NCBI GenBank assembly: GCA_015179125.1
Contig: WHVA01000002.1
Span: 310,001-374,000, forward strand
Direction: 5' to 3'
DNA length: 64,000 bases
Origin: Gautieria morchelliformis
Lineage: Eukaryota > Basidiomycota > Agaricomycetes > Gomphales > Gomphaceae
In this document: piece after piece, positions 47,752 to 60,319 of the stretch
Numbering within the stretch: the stretch's first letter is position 1
How the letters are laid out: every line of letters begins with the position of its first letter
Position numbers and translations under genes: made by a program
The notes under the pieces: generated by a model
The model's database searches: none
Told to the model about the DNA's origin: nothing
What the model saw: the letters and a program-made list of their open reading frames with translations, nothing else

Positions 47752-48205
47752 GCCAAGTACATTCCACCATCCGTATTTCCTTCCAATTTGTTTTCAGATT
47801 GTTCTACTATGATCACTTTATTTTTCAGAATTTTTCCGAAATTTTCTATCAAAGATTTGTGCTTCTATTTCGATTTTGTTTTTCTTCTATTCACCACCGG
47901 CGCCCTTACGTAATCATTCCGCCGCGCGCCGCTATTGGCGCTAAAGGGCCGGGTGGTAGTATATGCACAGTAAGACACATTTCCCCCCTCTCTCAGTGAC
48001 AACCAACTTCACTGAGAGAGGCAAGTAAATTAGTCTTATTTTCCTTCGATTTATTGACCTAGAACTCCTGTAGTGAATTAATTTCTAGGTAGTGTATAAT
48101 ATATTCTGTGACAACCAAATTCACTGAGAGAGTGAATTAATTTCTAGTCTATTCTTGTGAGTATCAAGTCCAAACCTACTGCCTATAATTCCTGTCCTCT
48201 ACACG
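47725..48205. mobile_element. AT-rich insertion of about 480 bp in the gypsy 1 integrase region
   Basis: The integrase coding match stops near 48205 and resumes near 47725; the DNA between is AT-rich and non-coding. It holds a perfect 12-bp inverted repeat CTCTCTCAGTGA / TCACTGAGAGAG with a 9-nt loop (about 47990-48022), whose right half plus TGACAACCAA recurs near 48110-48133, and a TATATG box near 47961. It may be a small non-autonomous element or solo LTR; ends and family are unresolved. Confidence 0.45.
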
Positions 48206-48219
48206 ATTGACTGCCACGG

Positions 48220-50194
48220 TCCCTCTGGGATGTGCAGGCTGTGCAGCAGGCCTTTGGGCTTCTGGGTGCCAGTTTTGTTCATCTGGCACCTCATGCATGA
48301 GATGCAGAACGTCTCAATGTCGGGGCCCATACCTTGCCACCAGTATGCCCTTCAAATATAATTCGAAATCTTCATGTGGCCATAATAACCCACTGTTCTG
48401 TGTGCGTGATCGATTATGATTTCAATCAGCCTTCTTCGCGCGTGGAAAACGGTCCGGGGGGCGGTAATGACATTTCATTTGAGCTGATTTTGTGTCCATA
48501 TCAGCCCATCCTTGATGCCAAACCTTGGGTGGGCATCTAGATGCGCCATTATCTGCAAGAACATGGTGTCCTCATGGTATGCATTGCATAGGACCTTAGG
48601 CAGGTCCATATCGCTTTCAATGCGCACGCGCAGGGGCATGCCATCATTGCCTGCGGGAATGGCGTGGACATTGTCATTGGTTTCAGGGGCAACATCCGTC
48701 TCTGGGCCCCGTGGTGGGCCCCCATGCAAGGCGGCGTCCTCGGCTGTCTGCGCCTCCATTTTCTCTGCGAGGCGGGTCGACCATCGTGCGGCCGCTGCCC
48801 ATAATTCAATGTATTGATCGGTGGGCAGTAGTTCTCCATCCAGATTGAGGTGTTCATCTGCATTGAGGAACACGTGTTCCGAGTGTCGATCATCGCTCGT
48901 GTCGCTCTCATAATATCGAGAGAGACAGTCCACGACTTTGTTCTCAACACCGTCAACATGCACGGTGTTGAAGTTGAAATGGGAGAGGAACTCCCACCAT
49001 CTGACCTGTCGGTCGGATAGGTTCTTCTGGGTCTCGAAATATTGGAGGCCCTTGTGGTCAGTCACTAGGGTGAATTGTATCCCCAGGAGCTTGTCCTCCC
49101 ATTTCATCATGGCCTCGAGCATGGCGATCCTCTCGTGCTCATGGGGCCTGTAGTGCTGTTGGGCCACCCTGAACTTCTTTGACAAGAAGCCTGCTGGCCG
49201 GCACATTTTCTAGTCGGGGCTCTGGCCGTATATGGCACCAATGCCCGACTTCGATCATCCGTGATGATGCAAATAGGGTCATTGCTCCAGGTCGACTGGC
49301 CGTAGGATGGGGGCCTTGTAGGCTAGTGCCTTTATCCTTTGCAGGCACTTGTCCAGCAGCGGTGTCCATTCAAATGGTCGGTTGTTGTGGACACACTGAC
49401 AATGGGGTGGTGTATGCGCTCACGTCTGGCATGTAATGTGCCAGGGATTGTATGAGCCCGAGGAGGCGTTGGATGTCATTGAACGTCCTGGGCCTCTGCC
49501 TTCTCCATTCATGGATGTGTTGCATTTTTTCCACATCTGCATGCACGCCTTGGCCGTCTATGATGTGGCCAAGGCACTCCATATGTTCCGAGTAAAGATC
49601 AACTTTCTTCTTGCTCAAGAAGAGGTGGTTTTTGCCTAGTCTGTCAAAGACTATGCCAAGGTGTTCTTCGTGCTCCTTAATCAAGTGTGAGAAGACCAAT
49701 ATGTTGTCCATATACATGTGGATGAAGCGACCTATGCAGTCACAGAAGATTGCTGTCAGACGTTGGAACGTCGATGGTGTTTTGCAATCTCCCATCTGGA
49801 TAACTTTACTTCGGAACGTGCCAAGTATAGTTGCAAATGGTGTCTTTGTGACATCCTCAGGATGAATCCGGATCTGTTCATATGCTTCAGACATATCAAG
49901 CTTCGTCCAGTATTGGCAGCCTGCTATATCGCTGCGGCTAACGTCCTGATCCGGGAAGGGTGTAACATCCTTCACCGTATTCTCCTTCCCCTGCCACAGA
50001 TATAAGACCATGCATAGCATGCCATTTTTCTTTGGCACGCAGAGCATTGGCACCGCTTGGTGTGCCACCGGTGGTATCCACCACCCTGCGGTGGTGTACC
50101 TTCCAATTTGACAGAAAGTTCTTCGCGGAAGAGCTCTGGGCACTTCAGCATTCAATACCGCATGCGTTTGTTGGGTCAATGAGATTGATCCCAT
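48220..50194 (-). pseudogene. Gypsy 1 reverse transcriptase, RNase H and integrase zinc region
   Basis: Minus strand, in order: RT with KKNGMLCMV, YWTKLDMSEAYEQIRIHPED, a YMDN catalytic box near 49700 and FLSKKKVDLYSEHMECLGH (50194-49370); RNase H with HYRPHEHERIAMLEAMMKW and TLVTDHKGLQYF (49206-48475); then the integrase zinc-binding region with CISCMRCQMNK (about 48310-48260). The order RT-RNase H-integrase is that of Ty3/gypsy. Broken. Confidence 0.85.
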
Positions 50195-50327
50195 GGTTGA
50201 CCTCCTTCAGAGGCGGGAGCTCAAGTGGAATACCACTGACAAGGTCAGTGATCTTTTCCATCCATTCATCATGCAAGTGAGGAATGTCATCGTCCGTGGG
50301 GATGATGCCAGCAGAACAAGACACCAA

Positions 50328-51580
50328 TCAGTGCCTTCTGCGTCTATTCGGACCCACTGAGCGTGGGAGCGCCTTCTTCTTCCCCAGCGCCTTCATCGTC
50401 AGATGGGCACATCTCTCCCTGCATGTATTGGGAGAGATTGAGGACGAGTTGTTTCGCGACTCACCCTCCTGGCAGGCCTGAGTGGACCGTGGCCTGGAGG
50501 TGAGCCTTCTCACCTTCGGTGCCTGGTCCTCTTTTGACAAGTCTTCGTCGAAGGATATCTTGCCCGTGGAGATCTTTTTGTCCCCTATACAAATCGTCTC
50601 TGGGCTAGAAAAGTCCAGGGTGATGCCTAGCTTCCTCAGGGATGGCATCTTGAGGATTGCATCGTAGTATTTGATGTTCGCTACGTCGAAATACTCATCG
50701 TGGAGTTTGCCAGATGGTGATACATTGGCTCAAGCACCTTGTCCAGGGCGGCCGCTGTGTTGGCCGCCATTACTTTGGCGGCCCCGTCATTGTCCGGCAT
50801 GACTCTAATCGCACTGGACCTGTATGCTATCTGATTGCCCACTGTTTCTTTGTCCCAGTTGTAATACTGGGATGGCTTGGGCTCCCATTCATCTACGGGA
50901 GCCTCTGTATCTCCCTGGTCCTCATCATTTTGAGGCTCACCCTCACCCTCTTCATCGATTTGTGGAAGAGGGGCACGGTTGGGATCCAGGTCTGGATCCT
51001 CGCCATTGCCGTGTCTTGCGCCTGCTGTCCATATGCCAGACTTGAGCCGCAGACAATCCACTTTTCTGTGCCCTGGCTGGCCACATTCAAAGCATGTGAC
51101 GCTGCTTGGAGCATTGCTGGGTCGATCCGGTGGTCGACCAGATGGTTTTGGAGGGAAGCTTGGCGTTGACAAGCTTCCCAAGGCCTGAGGCTGCTTAGTC
51201 TCAGGTGGCGGTCCCACCGGGGCAGGGCGGGTGGCTGTGGATGCTGGGACGTCCTGCTCCTTGAGAAAGGGGCAGGCCTGCTTGGGCCTGTCTGCGGCGC
51301 CAGTGTGCTCAGTGCAAACCGTGATGCGCTGGCTGTTGCAGCCGCGCTCTCTGCCCAACACATCCCCATGTTGTAGCAGGACACTGCCTTTATCATGGGG
51401 GCTGCTTTGAAGAGCTGCTCCATAGAGCTGCATTTTGCATTGTAGCCCTTCTCGAGGACCGCATTGCACAGTGTTCCGTGCAATGCTGACATGAACCGTC
51501 TCCAGAATGTGTAGTCGTCTGGTGGCTGTATCATGTGAGCCACATATTTTGTGAGGTTGTTCAGCATTTCCTGAGCAGTC
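50328..51580 (-). pseudogene. Gypsy 1 gag C-terminal part with zinc knuckle
   Basis: A CX2CX4HX4C knuckle CFECGQPGHRKVDC lies near 51098-51058, after a Pro-rich linker and a capsid-like helical region (51660-51300 on the minus strand, the start now cut by gypsy 2). The following acidic region leads towards the protease, which I could not place with certainty. Broken. Confidence 0.7.
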
Positions 51581-52131
51581 TGTAAGAACCCGGCCTTTGG
51601 CCGGTTACTTACCAGTATAACCTTTGTTCTGAGCCCAAGCCTTGTGATACTCGTGCCCAAGTACTTGCGATTCTAATCCTGCGCCCGAGCCCGAGCCTGA
51701 GCTAGAGCTCATATCCGACCTTGATCCCATGCCTGAAGCCCCTTAGTTACTGATTCCGCTCCATCACACATCATTCCTATATTACCTCACCCTGACCTCA
51801 CCCTGACCTTCCCCCACATTTGCTTGCCCCTGACTCATACCCTCGCTCATATATAAACCCCCTTGTATGCATTCCTACTCCTCAGTCTGAAAATCAAGTA
51901 TCGTATACTTTGATCCTTAGTGAGTTTCTAAGCCTCGCCTCTTCAGCCAAACCTCGCCTCTTATTCATTCACCTCCGAAGTTGGGACTCGTGCGTAGGGT
52001 CAGCGCAGCACATAAGCGGAAGCCTAGTCCCTCTCTGACTTCCCTATCAGAACCTTGCCACATAACCTCGGACCGTACCTTGGCTTTCGCCCCGGAGTCC
52101 GGTCAACCCTACGAAGGATCATATCGTAACA
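51581..52131 (+). repeat. 5' LTR of gypsy 2
   Basis: It starts TGTAAGAACC and ends ATATCGTAACA, has a TATATAAACCCCC box near 51850, and is the same length as the 3' copy. Confidence 0.95.
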
Positions 52132-52432
52132 GTATTTTCAGACTGCTTACACCCTACGTATCCCTTTTCTTCACTATGTCCATGATAACTTGTTCCCGCA
52201 CCCTTCGGGGCATCTCAGAACAATGACGTTTCTCGGAACCCCCTCATGATTCACCACCGTCCCCGGTGATACCCCTCGCAGACCCCGCCGAGCCTAGTAC
52301 CAAAGGCAAAGGTAGGGCTGACCCGGTGACCCTTCAGGTGATCCAGGTGATAGCTCTGGAGGTTCTGACAATGACCGGGACCTCCCCAACCTGCCACCCG
52401 AGGACCTCGGTGACCTCGAGTACAACGAGCTA

Positions 52433-53404
52433 ATGCGTCGAGTGTTCATCAAGCTCGCGAAACCTCGCGAGTCTGAAGCACGAGCCAAGGTCAAGGAACC
52501 AGATAGTTATGACGGTACTGACCAGGCCAAGGTTCGCACCTTCTTCCTCCAATGCGTACTCAACTTCCGAGACCACCCCTCAGCCTTCAAAACTGGGGCC
52601 TCGAAGGTACAGTATGCTATCTCTTACCTGTCTGGTTCAGCTCTACAGTACTTTGAACCGGCGATCCTCGGCGAGGTCCAACCCAATCCAGATTGGCTCG
52701 AGAACTGGGACAGCTTCAAGGCCGAGCTTGAGCTCAACTTCGGCCCATACGATAATGCTGCCCAAGCCGAGATTGACCTCGAGAAGATCATTATGAAAGA
52801 GCACCACAAGGCCACGTGATTCTTTATCGACTTCGCCCGAGCTTCGACTCGGACTCAGTGGAACGATGCGGCCCTCAGACACTTCGCCTACAAGGGCTTG
52901 GCCAAATGAATCAAAGACGATTTGCTTCATTTCCCTCGATTCCGCAGCCTCGCCGAGCTTAGGAACTTTGCACTGGAATGTGACAGCCGTTACTGGGAGC
53001 GTAAGGAGTATGACACTATGATCAATGGTCGTAGCTCCCAACCTGCACGCACCACTAATCAGTCCAGCAGCAATGCCACTAACAACAACCAGTCTTCCAG
53101 CGGTTCCCATAACAATATGAACCGCAACAAGACCAACAACAGCGGCAAGGGTTCTAACAACAACTCTTCCAACAACAAGAGCCAGCCCGACATATCGAGC
53201 AAGCTCGGGAAGGAGGGTAAACTACTTCCGGAGGAACACCAACGTTGGGTCGACCAGGGCCTTTGTCTGCTTTGTGGCACCAAAGGCCACATTTTCAAGG
53301 ACTGCCCGAAGAACAAGTCTACCAATGGTAGCAGTTCTAAAGGTCGGGCAGCGAAGACCCCTAATGAAGGGACTTCGGCCTCCATTACGGAGGTGAAAAA
53401 ATAG
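52433..53404 (+). pseudogene. Gypsy 2 gag (capsid and zinc knuckle)
   Basis: A capsid-type region (DGTDQAKVRTFFLQCVLNF, ALQYFEPAIL, WDSFKAELELNFG) is followed by an Asn/Ser-rich linker and the knuckle CLLCGTKGHIFKDC near 53267-53308. Matches Ty3/gypsy gag order. Broken. Confidence 0.9.
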
Positions 53405-53454
53405 GTAGCAACCTCGGAAACACACGATCCGAGGATTGCGGTAACCTCACCCGT

Positions 53455-56400
53455 GTGCTCAGACCCAGTGCCACTTCTCATTCATTGTCCAAGGCTTCCC
53501 TTAATGTAAACCTAACCTCGCCTTCACTTCCCGACGTCTCTTTTGTTGCATTAGTTGACTGCGGGTCTTCCAATTGTTTTATTGAATCCAGATTTGTCCA
53601 GAAGTACTCTATGCCTGCTTATCCTGTCTCTCCTATACCCTTGAAACTATTTGATGGTAGTACTAACACTACCATTACCCAAGCTCTAGACCTCTGTATC
53701 TGCTTTCCGACTGGCGACCAACAATGGGTTACCTTCTACGTAACCTTGCTCGACTCGAGTTGCTCGGTGGTACTTGGCCACAACTGGCTCACCCGCTACA
53801 ATCCATCGATTGATTGAGTACTGGGCAGTATTACTTTCAAGACCATCGATTTGACTACGACTCCAGTCACTACGGAAACTTCAGCCCGCTCAGCTTTGGC
53901 TATGACTTCGACTTCGCCTACGGCATCTTCGCCTCCACCTTCAACCTCCCCTCAGAACTTGCCTCTGAAGTTGCAAGCACCGCTCGTGTCCCTAATAAAT
54001 GCACCCGCTTTCATGTGTGCATCCAGATTAGAAGGGTCCGAAGTGTTTCAGCTCAATCTGGCTTCACCTGAGCTCCTCGCCCAAGGAGCAACATTGGGAG
54101 AAAGCTCTTCCGAGCTTTCTGAGAACATTAATAAACATGTTCCCGAAGTATATCACGAATTTGCAGATGTTTTCAGCAAAGCACACACTGACACTCTAGC
54201 TCCCCACCGACCCCATAATATCAAGATCAACCTTGAAGAAGGGACCTCGCCGCCTATCGGCCCCATCTACTCTCTCTCAGCTTCCAAACTCAAAGCACTT
54301 TGTGAGTTCATCGACGAGCACTTGAACATCAGTGTCAAGATTGGTTTTCAGGCGTTATTATCGTGTATTAGTGAACACAGCGAATGCTCGAATAACTTGT
54401 GCAAATATGTATGCTGTTCGGCGAATAGGTGAACCAATAAATGTTCACAAGGTAAGAGGGCTGCCTGAGCGGAGCTCACCCTATCTACAGTCATAGCGAA
54501 ATAGCCCATGGCACTTGGCGATGTAATGTACAAGGTGTCACGGAAGGGTTGTCTAAGTAGCGACAATCCCTTCGCCGTCAGCACAGAAAATGGTTCGAAG
54601 GCTAAGGTAACGACGATGAAGTATGGGAACTGACCAGTGATGCCTAAATCCTCTTCTGGTCGAAGACAGAAACCTCCAAGAGAAGGCTCAAGACAATGGT
54701 CCCAGTGAGGTCAAGTTTGCACAAGATGGATGACGTATGATAATTGAACTGGAGAATATACATGCGAATGTAAACTACTTATAATGAATGCTCGTAAGGT
54801 ATCAGCGAATAGGAAAGAGGCCGTCGTGAGTCAGGGTTGGATAGGGGTGCGCAGTCATGATACTAAGTAGATGGAATAAACATCCAATAGAGTGAGGGAA
54901 GAGTGCAAACATTGAATGGCGGAGAGTAAAGGTGGCCAAGGCACTTATGTCCAAAACCATGTCTTGGGACCCACATACATGCTACCCTGCATAGACTCCT
55001 CGTCTACTGGGTTGATCCTGCATGACCTATGGAAGGGACGTCCTGCGAACACACTTTGGCCATACAAACACCCAAAGGGGTTGGATTAAGAAGATGATGG
55101 GGTTAGTGATGAACCATCATGCCAGGTAAATGGTATCAATCATATTTGATGGCGTGCCTGCTGGCAAAATGCGCGAGCAGCGAATAGAGATGACATAGGG
55201 GCGAAGTGGTTGAAGTGGAGGGCAAACACGGGCGAAAACGGGGGAGGAGTGGCGAAAGGGGAAATGGGGATAACACGATCCAGGAAATACACAAGTCATG
55301 ACAGTCCGATCATAGGAACACCATCAAAAGAGGGTTGAGCAGAGGAGGTGATATGCCTAGCGATGACTGCCAAGTCAGTCCAAGGACGTTGATCGTATTT
55401 TGACGGCGTGGCTATGGTAAATGGCGCAAACAGCAAGGATCGGTCACCGAACACGGCAAGGGCGATCAGAACGAACACAAAGGTGGAGTGAGAAATGGGA
55501 GAGCATCTGAGTATGGGAAATAAACGTGTCATGACAATCAGTTTCATCCGACCTTCACGCTGGCCTCATGGTGCACCGGTATTGTTTGTTCGCAAAAACG
55601 ATGGCTCACTCCGGTTGTGTGTCGACTTCCAAGGTCTAAACAAGATCTCGAAAAAAGCTCGGTATCCATTGCCATTGATTGCTGACTTACTTGATGCCCC
55701 AAAGAATGCTCGCATCTATATGAAGATTGATCTTCATCAGGCTTACCACCTCGTACGGGTCGCCGAGGGTGACGAATGGAAAACCACCTTCAGGACTTTC
55801 TATGGGTCGTTTGAATGGTTGGTTATGCCATTTGGTCTTACTAACGGTCCTGCTGCTTTCCAGAGATTCATCAACAAGATTTTCGCTGACATTTTGGATG
55901 TTTGTGTGGTGGTATACTTGGATGACATTCTAATCTATTCCAGTGACCCCTCCAAACATGTTGAACATGTCAAGGAAGTCTTGCGATGACTGCGACTCAA
56001 CAACCTCTTCGCCACAGAGGACAAATGCGAGTTTCATCACGATTCGGTTGAATTCCTCGGCTACATACTCTCTCCCAAGGGCCTCACTATGGCGGACGAC
56101 AAGGTAAATGTCATTCAAGACTGGCCTGAACCTCGCAAAGTTCGCAACATCCAGTGTTTCCTTGGTTTCGCCAATTTCTACCAATGTTTCATTCACAACT
56201 ACTTGGACATCACCATTCCTCTCACCCGACTTACCCACAAGGGTACCCCTTGGAACTTTTCCGAGGATTGTCGACAAGCCTTCAACCTGGTGAAAAAGGC
56301 GTTCCCTACTGCTCCTATCCTTACCCACTGGATTCCTGATCTTCCACTGATCGTAGAGACTGATGCTTCAGATTACGCTTTAGCAGAAATCTTATAGTTG

Positions 56401-56630
56401 TGAACCTTGGAGGGCAAACTTCATCCCGTCGCTTTTCACTCCCTCACATTCACCTCTACCAAGCTCAACTATGATGTTCACGACAAGGAGCTCCTAGCGA
56501 TCTTTGAAGCTTTTCAACAATGGCGACACTACATCGAGGGTTCTGGCGACCCTGTCGACATTATAACCAATCATAAGAACCTCGAATACCTTTCAACAAC
56601 GAAGCTCTTAACCCGTTGACAAGCTCGGTG
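53455..56630 (+). pseudogene. Gypsy 2 protease, reverse transcriptase and RNase H
   Basis: Protease FVALVDCGSSNCFIES (about 53545) and VVLGHNWLTRY; RT start HVPEVYHEFADVFSK (54130-54180); after the inserted [56 protein letters not shown] and the catalytic YLDDILIYS (near 55920); RNase H VETDASDYALAEIL and VAFHSLTFTSTKLNYDVHDK. Standard Ty3/gypsy pol order. Broken. Confidence 0.9.
54333..55536 (+). mobile_element. 1.2 kb solo LTR inserted in the gypsy 2 RT
   Basis: The insertion starts TGTCAAG and ends CATGACA and is flanked by the perfect 5-bp duplication ATCAG (54328-54332 and 55537-55541). It carries no coding sequence. Its right third is an internal tandem duplication: about 55130-55305 and 55385-55536 share a (T)GA(T/C)GGCGTG...GGAAATA(C/A)A...GTCATGACA framework. 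The target duplication and TG...CA ends point to a solo LTR or a very small LTR element. It is the youngest layer of a three-deep nest. Confidence 0.8.
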
Positions 56631-56989
56631 GTCAGAATACCTTGCCCAATTCAACCTCGCCATCCGCTTCCGACCTGGTCGCCTCAGAACGAAGCCTGAC
56701 TCTCTCACTAGATGATGGGACATCTACCTTAAAGAGGGGAATAGCGACTATGCCATCATAAACCCACAGAACCTACCGCCAGTGTTTACTCAACACCAGC
56801 TGGCATTGTCCCTTAGAGCTACTAACCTCGCTCCCGTCGTACTCCGAGCTGCTTCATACCGAGCAGATCCGAGCTGACATACTAGTGAACCTCCCCTCGG
56901 ACCCCATAGCCAAGTCGCACCTCAGCTTGGCTAATGACCTGAGGTGGACCACAGACCCTGAGGGCTTTCTCAAGCTTGACAACTGAACC

Positions 56990-58326
56990 TATGTTCCAGC
57001 GGCAGACGACCTTCGACTTCACATCCTGCCATACAAGCACAACCACATTCTCTCGGGACACTGTGGGGTCAACAAGACCTTGGAGTTGATCCGACGAGAT
57101 TACACTTGGCCAGGGATTAAATCCTTTGTCAAGGAGTATTTCAAGACTTGCACCACTTGTATGCGAAGTAAGCCGCAACATCACAAGCCCTATGGTCTCC
57201 TCAAACAACTCCCCGTTCCTGAGAAGCCGTGGAATTCCATCTCTATGGATTTCATTGAGTAGCTCCCACCTTCATCCGAGTTCACCTCCATACTAGTGAT
57301 TGTTGACTGCTTCACTAAGCAGGTTATCTTCATTCCAACCACAGATAAGATAACCTCGCAAGAGCTCACCCACCTCTTCGTCCTCCATGTCTATTCCAAG
57401 CATGGAGTCCCCTCACACGTCACCTCGGACAGGGGTTCCGAGTTTGTCTCGCACTTCTGGCATTCTCTAAGGAAAGCCTTGGACATGCGGTTGCATTTCA
57501 CCTTGGGATATCATCCTGAGGGTGACGGTCAGACCGAGCGTGCTAACCAGACCTTGGAACAGTACCTCAGGATTTACTGCAACTATCAGCAGTCCAGCTG
57601 GGCTTCGCTCCTTCCCCTAGCCAAGTTCGCTTACAACAATGCGCCTAGCGCAACCACGGGTATATCCCAGTTCTTTGCTAACAAGGGTTACCACCCGAAC
57701 CTTGCAGTTCACCCCGAGCGCGACCTCACCTCGGCACGAGCTCGAGACTTCATGGTTGACCTGGACGAGCTTCACCAAGAACTTCACTGCGCCATCCTCA
57801 AGGCTCAGAAGACCTACCAAGCCTCAGCCGATGTTCATCGCAAGCCCGCCCCTGATTTCCAAGTAGGATCCCTCGCCTTTGTAAAGGCACAGTACTTCAG
57901 GACAACTCGGCCCACCAAGAAGCTCACTGAGAAGTTCTTGGGTCCTTTTGAGATCATTTCCCGAGCGGGTACTCACTCCTTCACCCTTCAACTTCCAGAA
58001 CACATGCATTCAGTCCATCCAGTATTCCACATATCCATGCTCGAACCAGCCTCGTCCAACACCATCCTGAACTGAGTTCAGCCTCCTCTGCCCCCAGTCG
58101 TCATCGACAGCAAGCCCAAGTTCAAAGTCTCAGAAATCCTCGACTCCAAGATCGATAATTGACGGAAAAGCTGCAAACTGTTCTATCTCGTTTGGTGGAC
58201 TGGTTATGAAGGTATCGACGAAGAATCCTCATGGATCCTCACTTCCGAGCTTGATCATGCCTCGGAGCTGGTAACTGACTTCCACGAGTCTTATTCGGGC
58301 AAGCTGGGACCTTTGACTGCTCTATG
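56990..58326 (+). pseudogene. Gypsy 2 integrase and chromodomain
   Basis: Zinc-binding region HCGVNKTLELIRRDYTWPG and CTTCMRSK; core with IVDCFTKQVIFIP, HVTSDRGSEFVSHFW and GYHPEGDGQTERANQTLEQY (the D-D-E set); then the GPF strand KFLGPFEIISRAG and HPVFHISML. The chromodomain follows at about 58120-58260 with VSEILDSKI and FYLVWWTGYEG...SSW. Places this element in the chromovirus branch. Broken. Confidence 0.9.
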
Positions 58327-58439
58327 ATCATTTCCTTGTTTATCCCCCATGACCCCCAGTAGTTAGATAACAAAAACCCTCGCAATCGAACAACAAACAA
58401 AAAGAAAAGAAAAACACCAAGAAATTCCATTATTCCCTT

Positions 58440-59591
58440 AGTTAGTTTACTCCAACATCCTCATATCTTCCCCCCCACTCCCATCGCTATCCTCGCCTGA
58501 CTCCTCCTCATTACTACTACTACTTCACTCCACCAGACCCCCGTGTCCCCCATAGCTCGCCAAATCCCTCGCCGCCTACATCCGCTTCAGATAGTTCCGC
58601 CGCCTCCTTATCCTCATGAATTCCACGTCCACCCTGCTCATCCTATCATTCGCCGCCCTAAACTCCCCCAACAACTCACAAACCCTCTCCCCAACCTCGC
58701 CAACCTTCTGTCCCACATCCCTCACCGCCGCTATCAACTCCCTCATCTCAGCACTTGGCTGCTACCTTTTCGTTTTCTTGTCCTTCTTCGCCCTCCGACC
58801 TTCCTCAACCTCGGTTTCCTTCCCCTCACTCTGCCTCACCTCCTCAACCTCACTCCCCTCACTCTGCCTCGCTCCCCCAGCCTCCTTTCCCTTCTCCTCG
58901 CTCAACCTTGCTTCCATCCACTCCACCCTCGCCTCCAAGTTTCGCTCGACCCAATCACTTGAGTCATTGTCGTTTTCAACATTGTCCTGAACCTTGGTCT
59001 CTGTCTTCGGCCTCAGTCCGTCCTCGCTGTCCTCACTCCTCGCCCACTTCCTGCCCGCCTCGCTCGCCTGACCTTTCCCTGGGTTCACCTTGCTGCGACG
59101 ACCATGGGCTATACTACAGCCCAAAGATCTCATCCTACACCACACGCAGGCACCCTGGTCAGTGATGCCGAAGTCGAGGCTAACAGCCTGAAGGCACGTA
59201 TAGTCACGCTCTTCGCAGCACGTGCACCTCACCTCGGCCTGAGTCACGAGCTGCCACTCACGGGGCCCTCCGTCGGCAAGCTTGTACCCATATAGGGTCA
59301 AATCTGATGGGTGATATGTGAATAACATCCACTTATACTACTCAAATCAGCGACGTTCCAAGACGAGACTACGACGGTACTCACCTTCTCGCCTTTTGGC
59401 CCTTCCTGCCATGGCTCCCGCATGTTAATGGCCCCCGCATCCTCGATGGGCCACTGGACGACCTGGGGTCAAACCTTGGGCATAACCTCGCCCGAGGGAC
59501 CGTCCTCCTGAGACAGCAAGGTCTGGTCAAAGGCGTTGTTTGCGCTGTTTTCGTCGACAGCAGAGTTGAAGAGTGCATGAGGGCGCACCAT
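58440..59591 (-). other. Antisense Zn2Cys6-like ORF region of gypsy 2
   Basis: Between the chromodomain and the 3' LTR, on the strand opposite to gag-pol, lies coding-like sequence. A possible start ATG is at 59591, 173 bp from the LTR. The frame 59328-58762 has a cysteine cluster spaced CX2CX6C...ACX2CX6C (CTCCEERDYTC, then ACVWCRMRSLGC), the spacing of fungal binuclear zinc clusters, followed by a long acidic, Glu/Lys/Ser-rich helical tail (WVERNLEARVEWMEARLSEE). The plan resembles the gene at 17374-18211. Fossil copy, not whole. Role unknown; DNA binding is inferred. Confidence 0.6.
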
Positions 59592-59763
59592 ATTCGTTGG
59601 CACTTGGGTTTGCTGCCTCCTACCCAGCCTTTTATCTAACCTCGGCTATGATTTAAGCTTCGCCTTCCCGGCTACTTAACATTGGGCCGGGATATAGATT
59701 CAAGGATAGGTGAACCTTGTTCATATTACGGCCTCGAGGGTCTCGGACATAAGGGAGGGATAC

Positions 59764-60314
59764 TGTAAGAACCCGGCCTTTGGCCGGTTACTTACCGGTA
59801 TAACCTTTCTTCCGAGCCTGAGCCTTGTGATACTCGTGCCCGAGTACTTGTGATTCTAATCCTGCGCCCAAGCCCGAGCCCGAGCTAGAGCTCATATCTG
59901 ACCTTGATCCCATGCCCGAATCCCCTTAGTTACTGATTCCACTCCATCACACATCATTCCTATATTACCTCACCCTGACCTCACCCTGACCTTCCCCTGC
60001 ATTTGCTTGCCCCTGACCCATACCCTCACTCATATATAAACCCCCTTGTATGCATTCCTACTCCACAGTCTGAAAATCAACTATCATATACTTTGATCCT
60101 TAGTTAGTTTCTAAGCCTTGCCTCTTCAGCCAAACCTCACCTCTTATTTGTTCACCTCTTAAGGTGGGACTCGTGCGTAGGGTCGACACAGCACATAAGC
60201 TGAAGCCTAGTCCCTCTCCGACTTCCCTATCAGAACCTTGCCACGTAACCTCGGACCGTACCTCGGGTTTCACCCCCGAGTTCGGTCAACCTTACGAAGG
60301 ATTGTATCGTAACA
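59764..60314 (+). repeat. 3' LTR of gypsy 2
   Basis: 551 bp, preceded by the polypurine tract and followed by the CAGTC duplication. It differs from the 5' copy mostly by C/T and G/A changes. Confidence 0.95.
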
Positions 60315-60319
60315 CAGTC

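Larger units (their letters stand above)
51581..60314 (+). mobile_element. Ty3/gypsy chromovirus 2 (nested, broken)
   Basis: The element is bounded by two 551-bp LTRs (51581-52131 and 59764-60314) and a perfect 5-bp target duplication CAGTC (51576-51580 and 60315-60319). Plus-strand parts: gag with zinc knuckle, protease, reverse transcriptase, RNase H, integrase, chromodomain, and a polypurine tract (AGGGAGGGATAC) before the 3' LTR. On the minus strand near the 3' LTR lies an antisense ORF region. The LTRs differ at about 42 of 551 sites by hand count, so it is younger than its host element, as nesting requires. Coding regions are broken in roughly ten places, plus a 1.2 kb solo LTR inserted in the RT. 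Confidence 0.95.
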
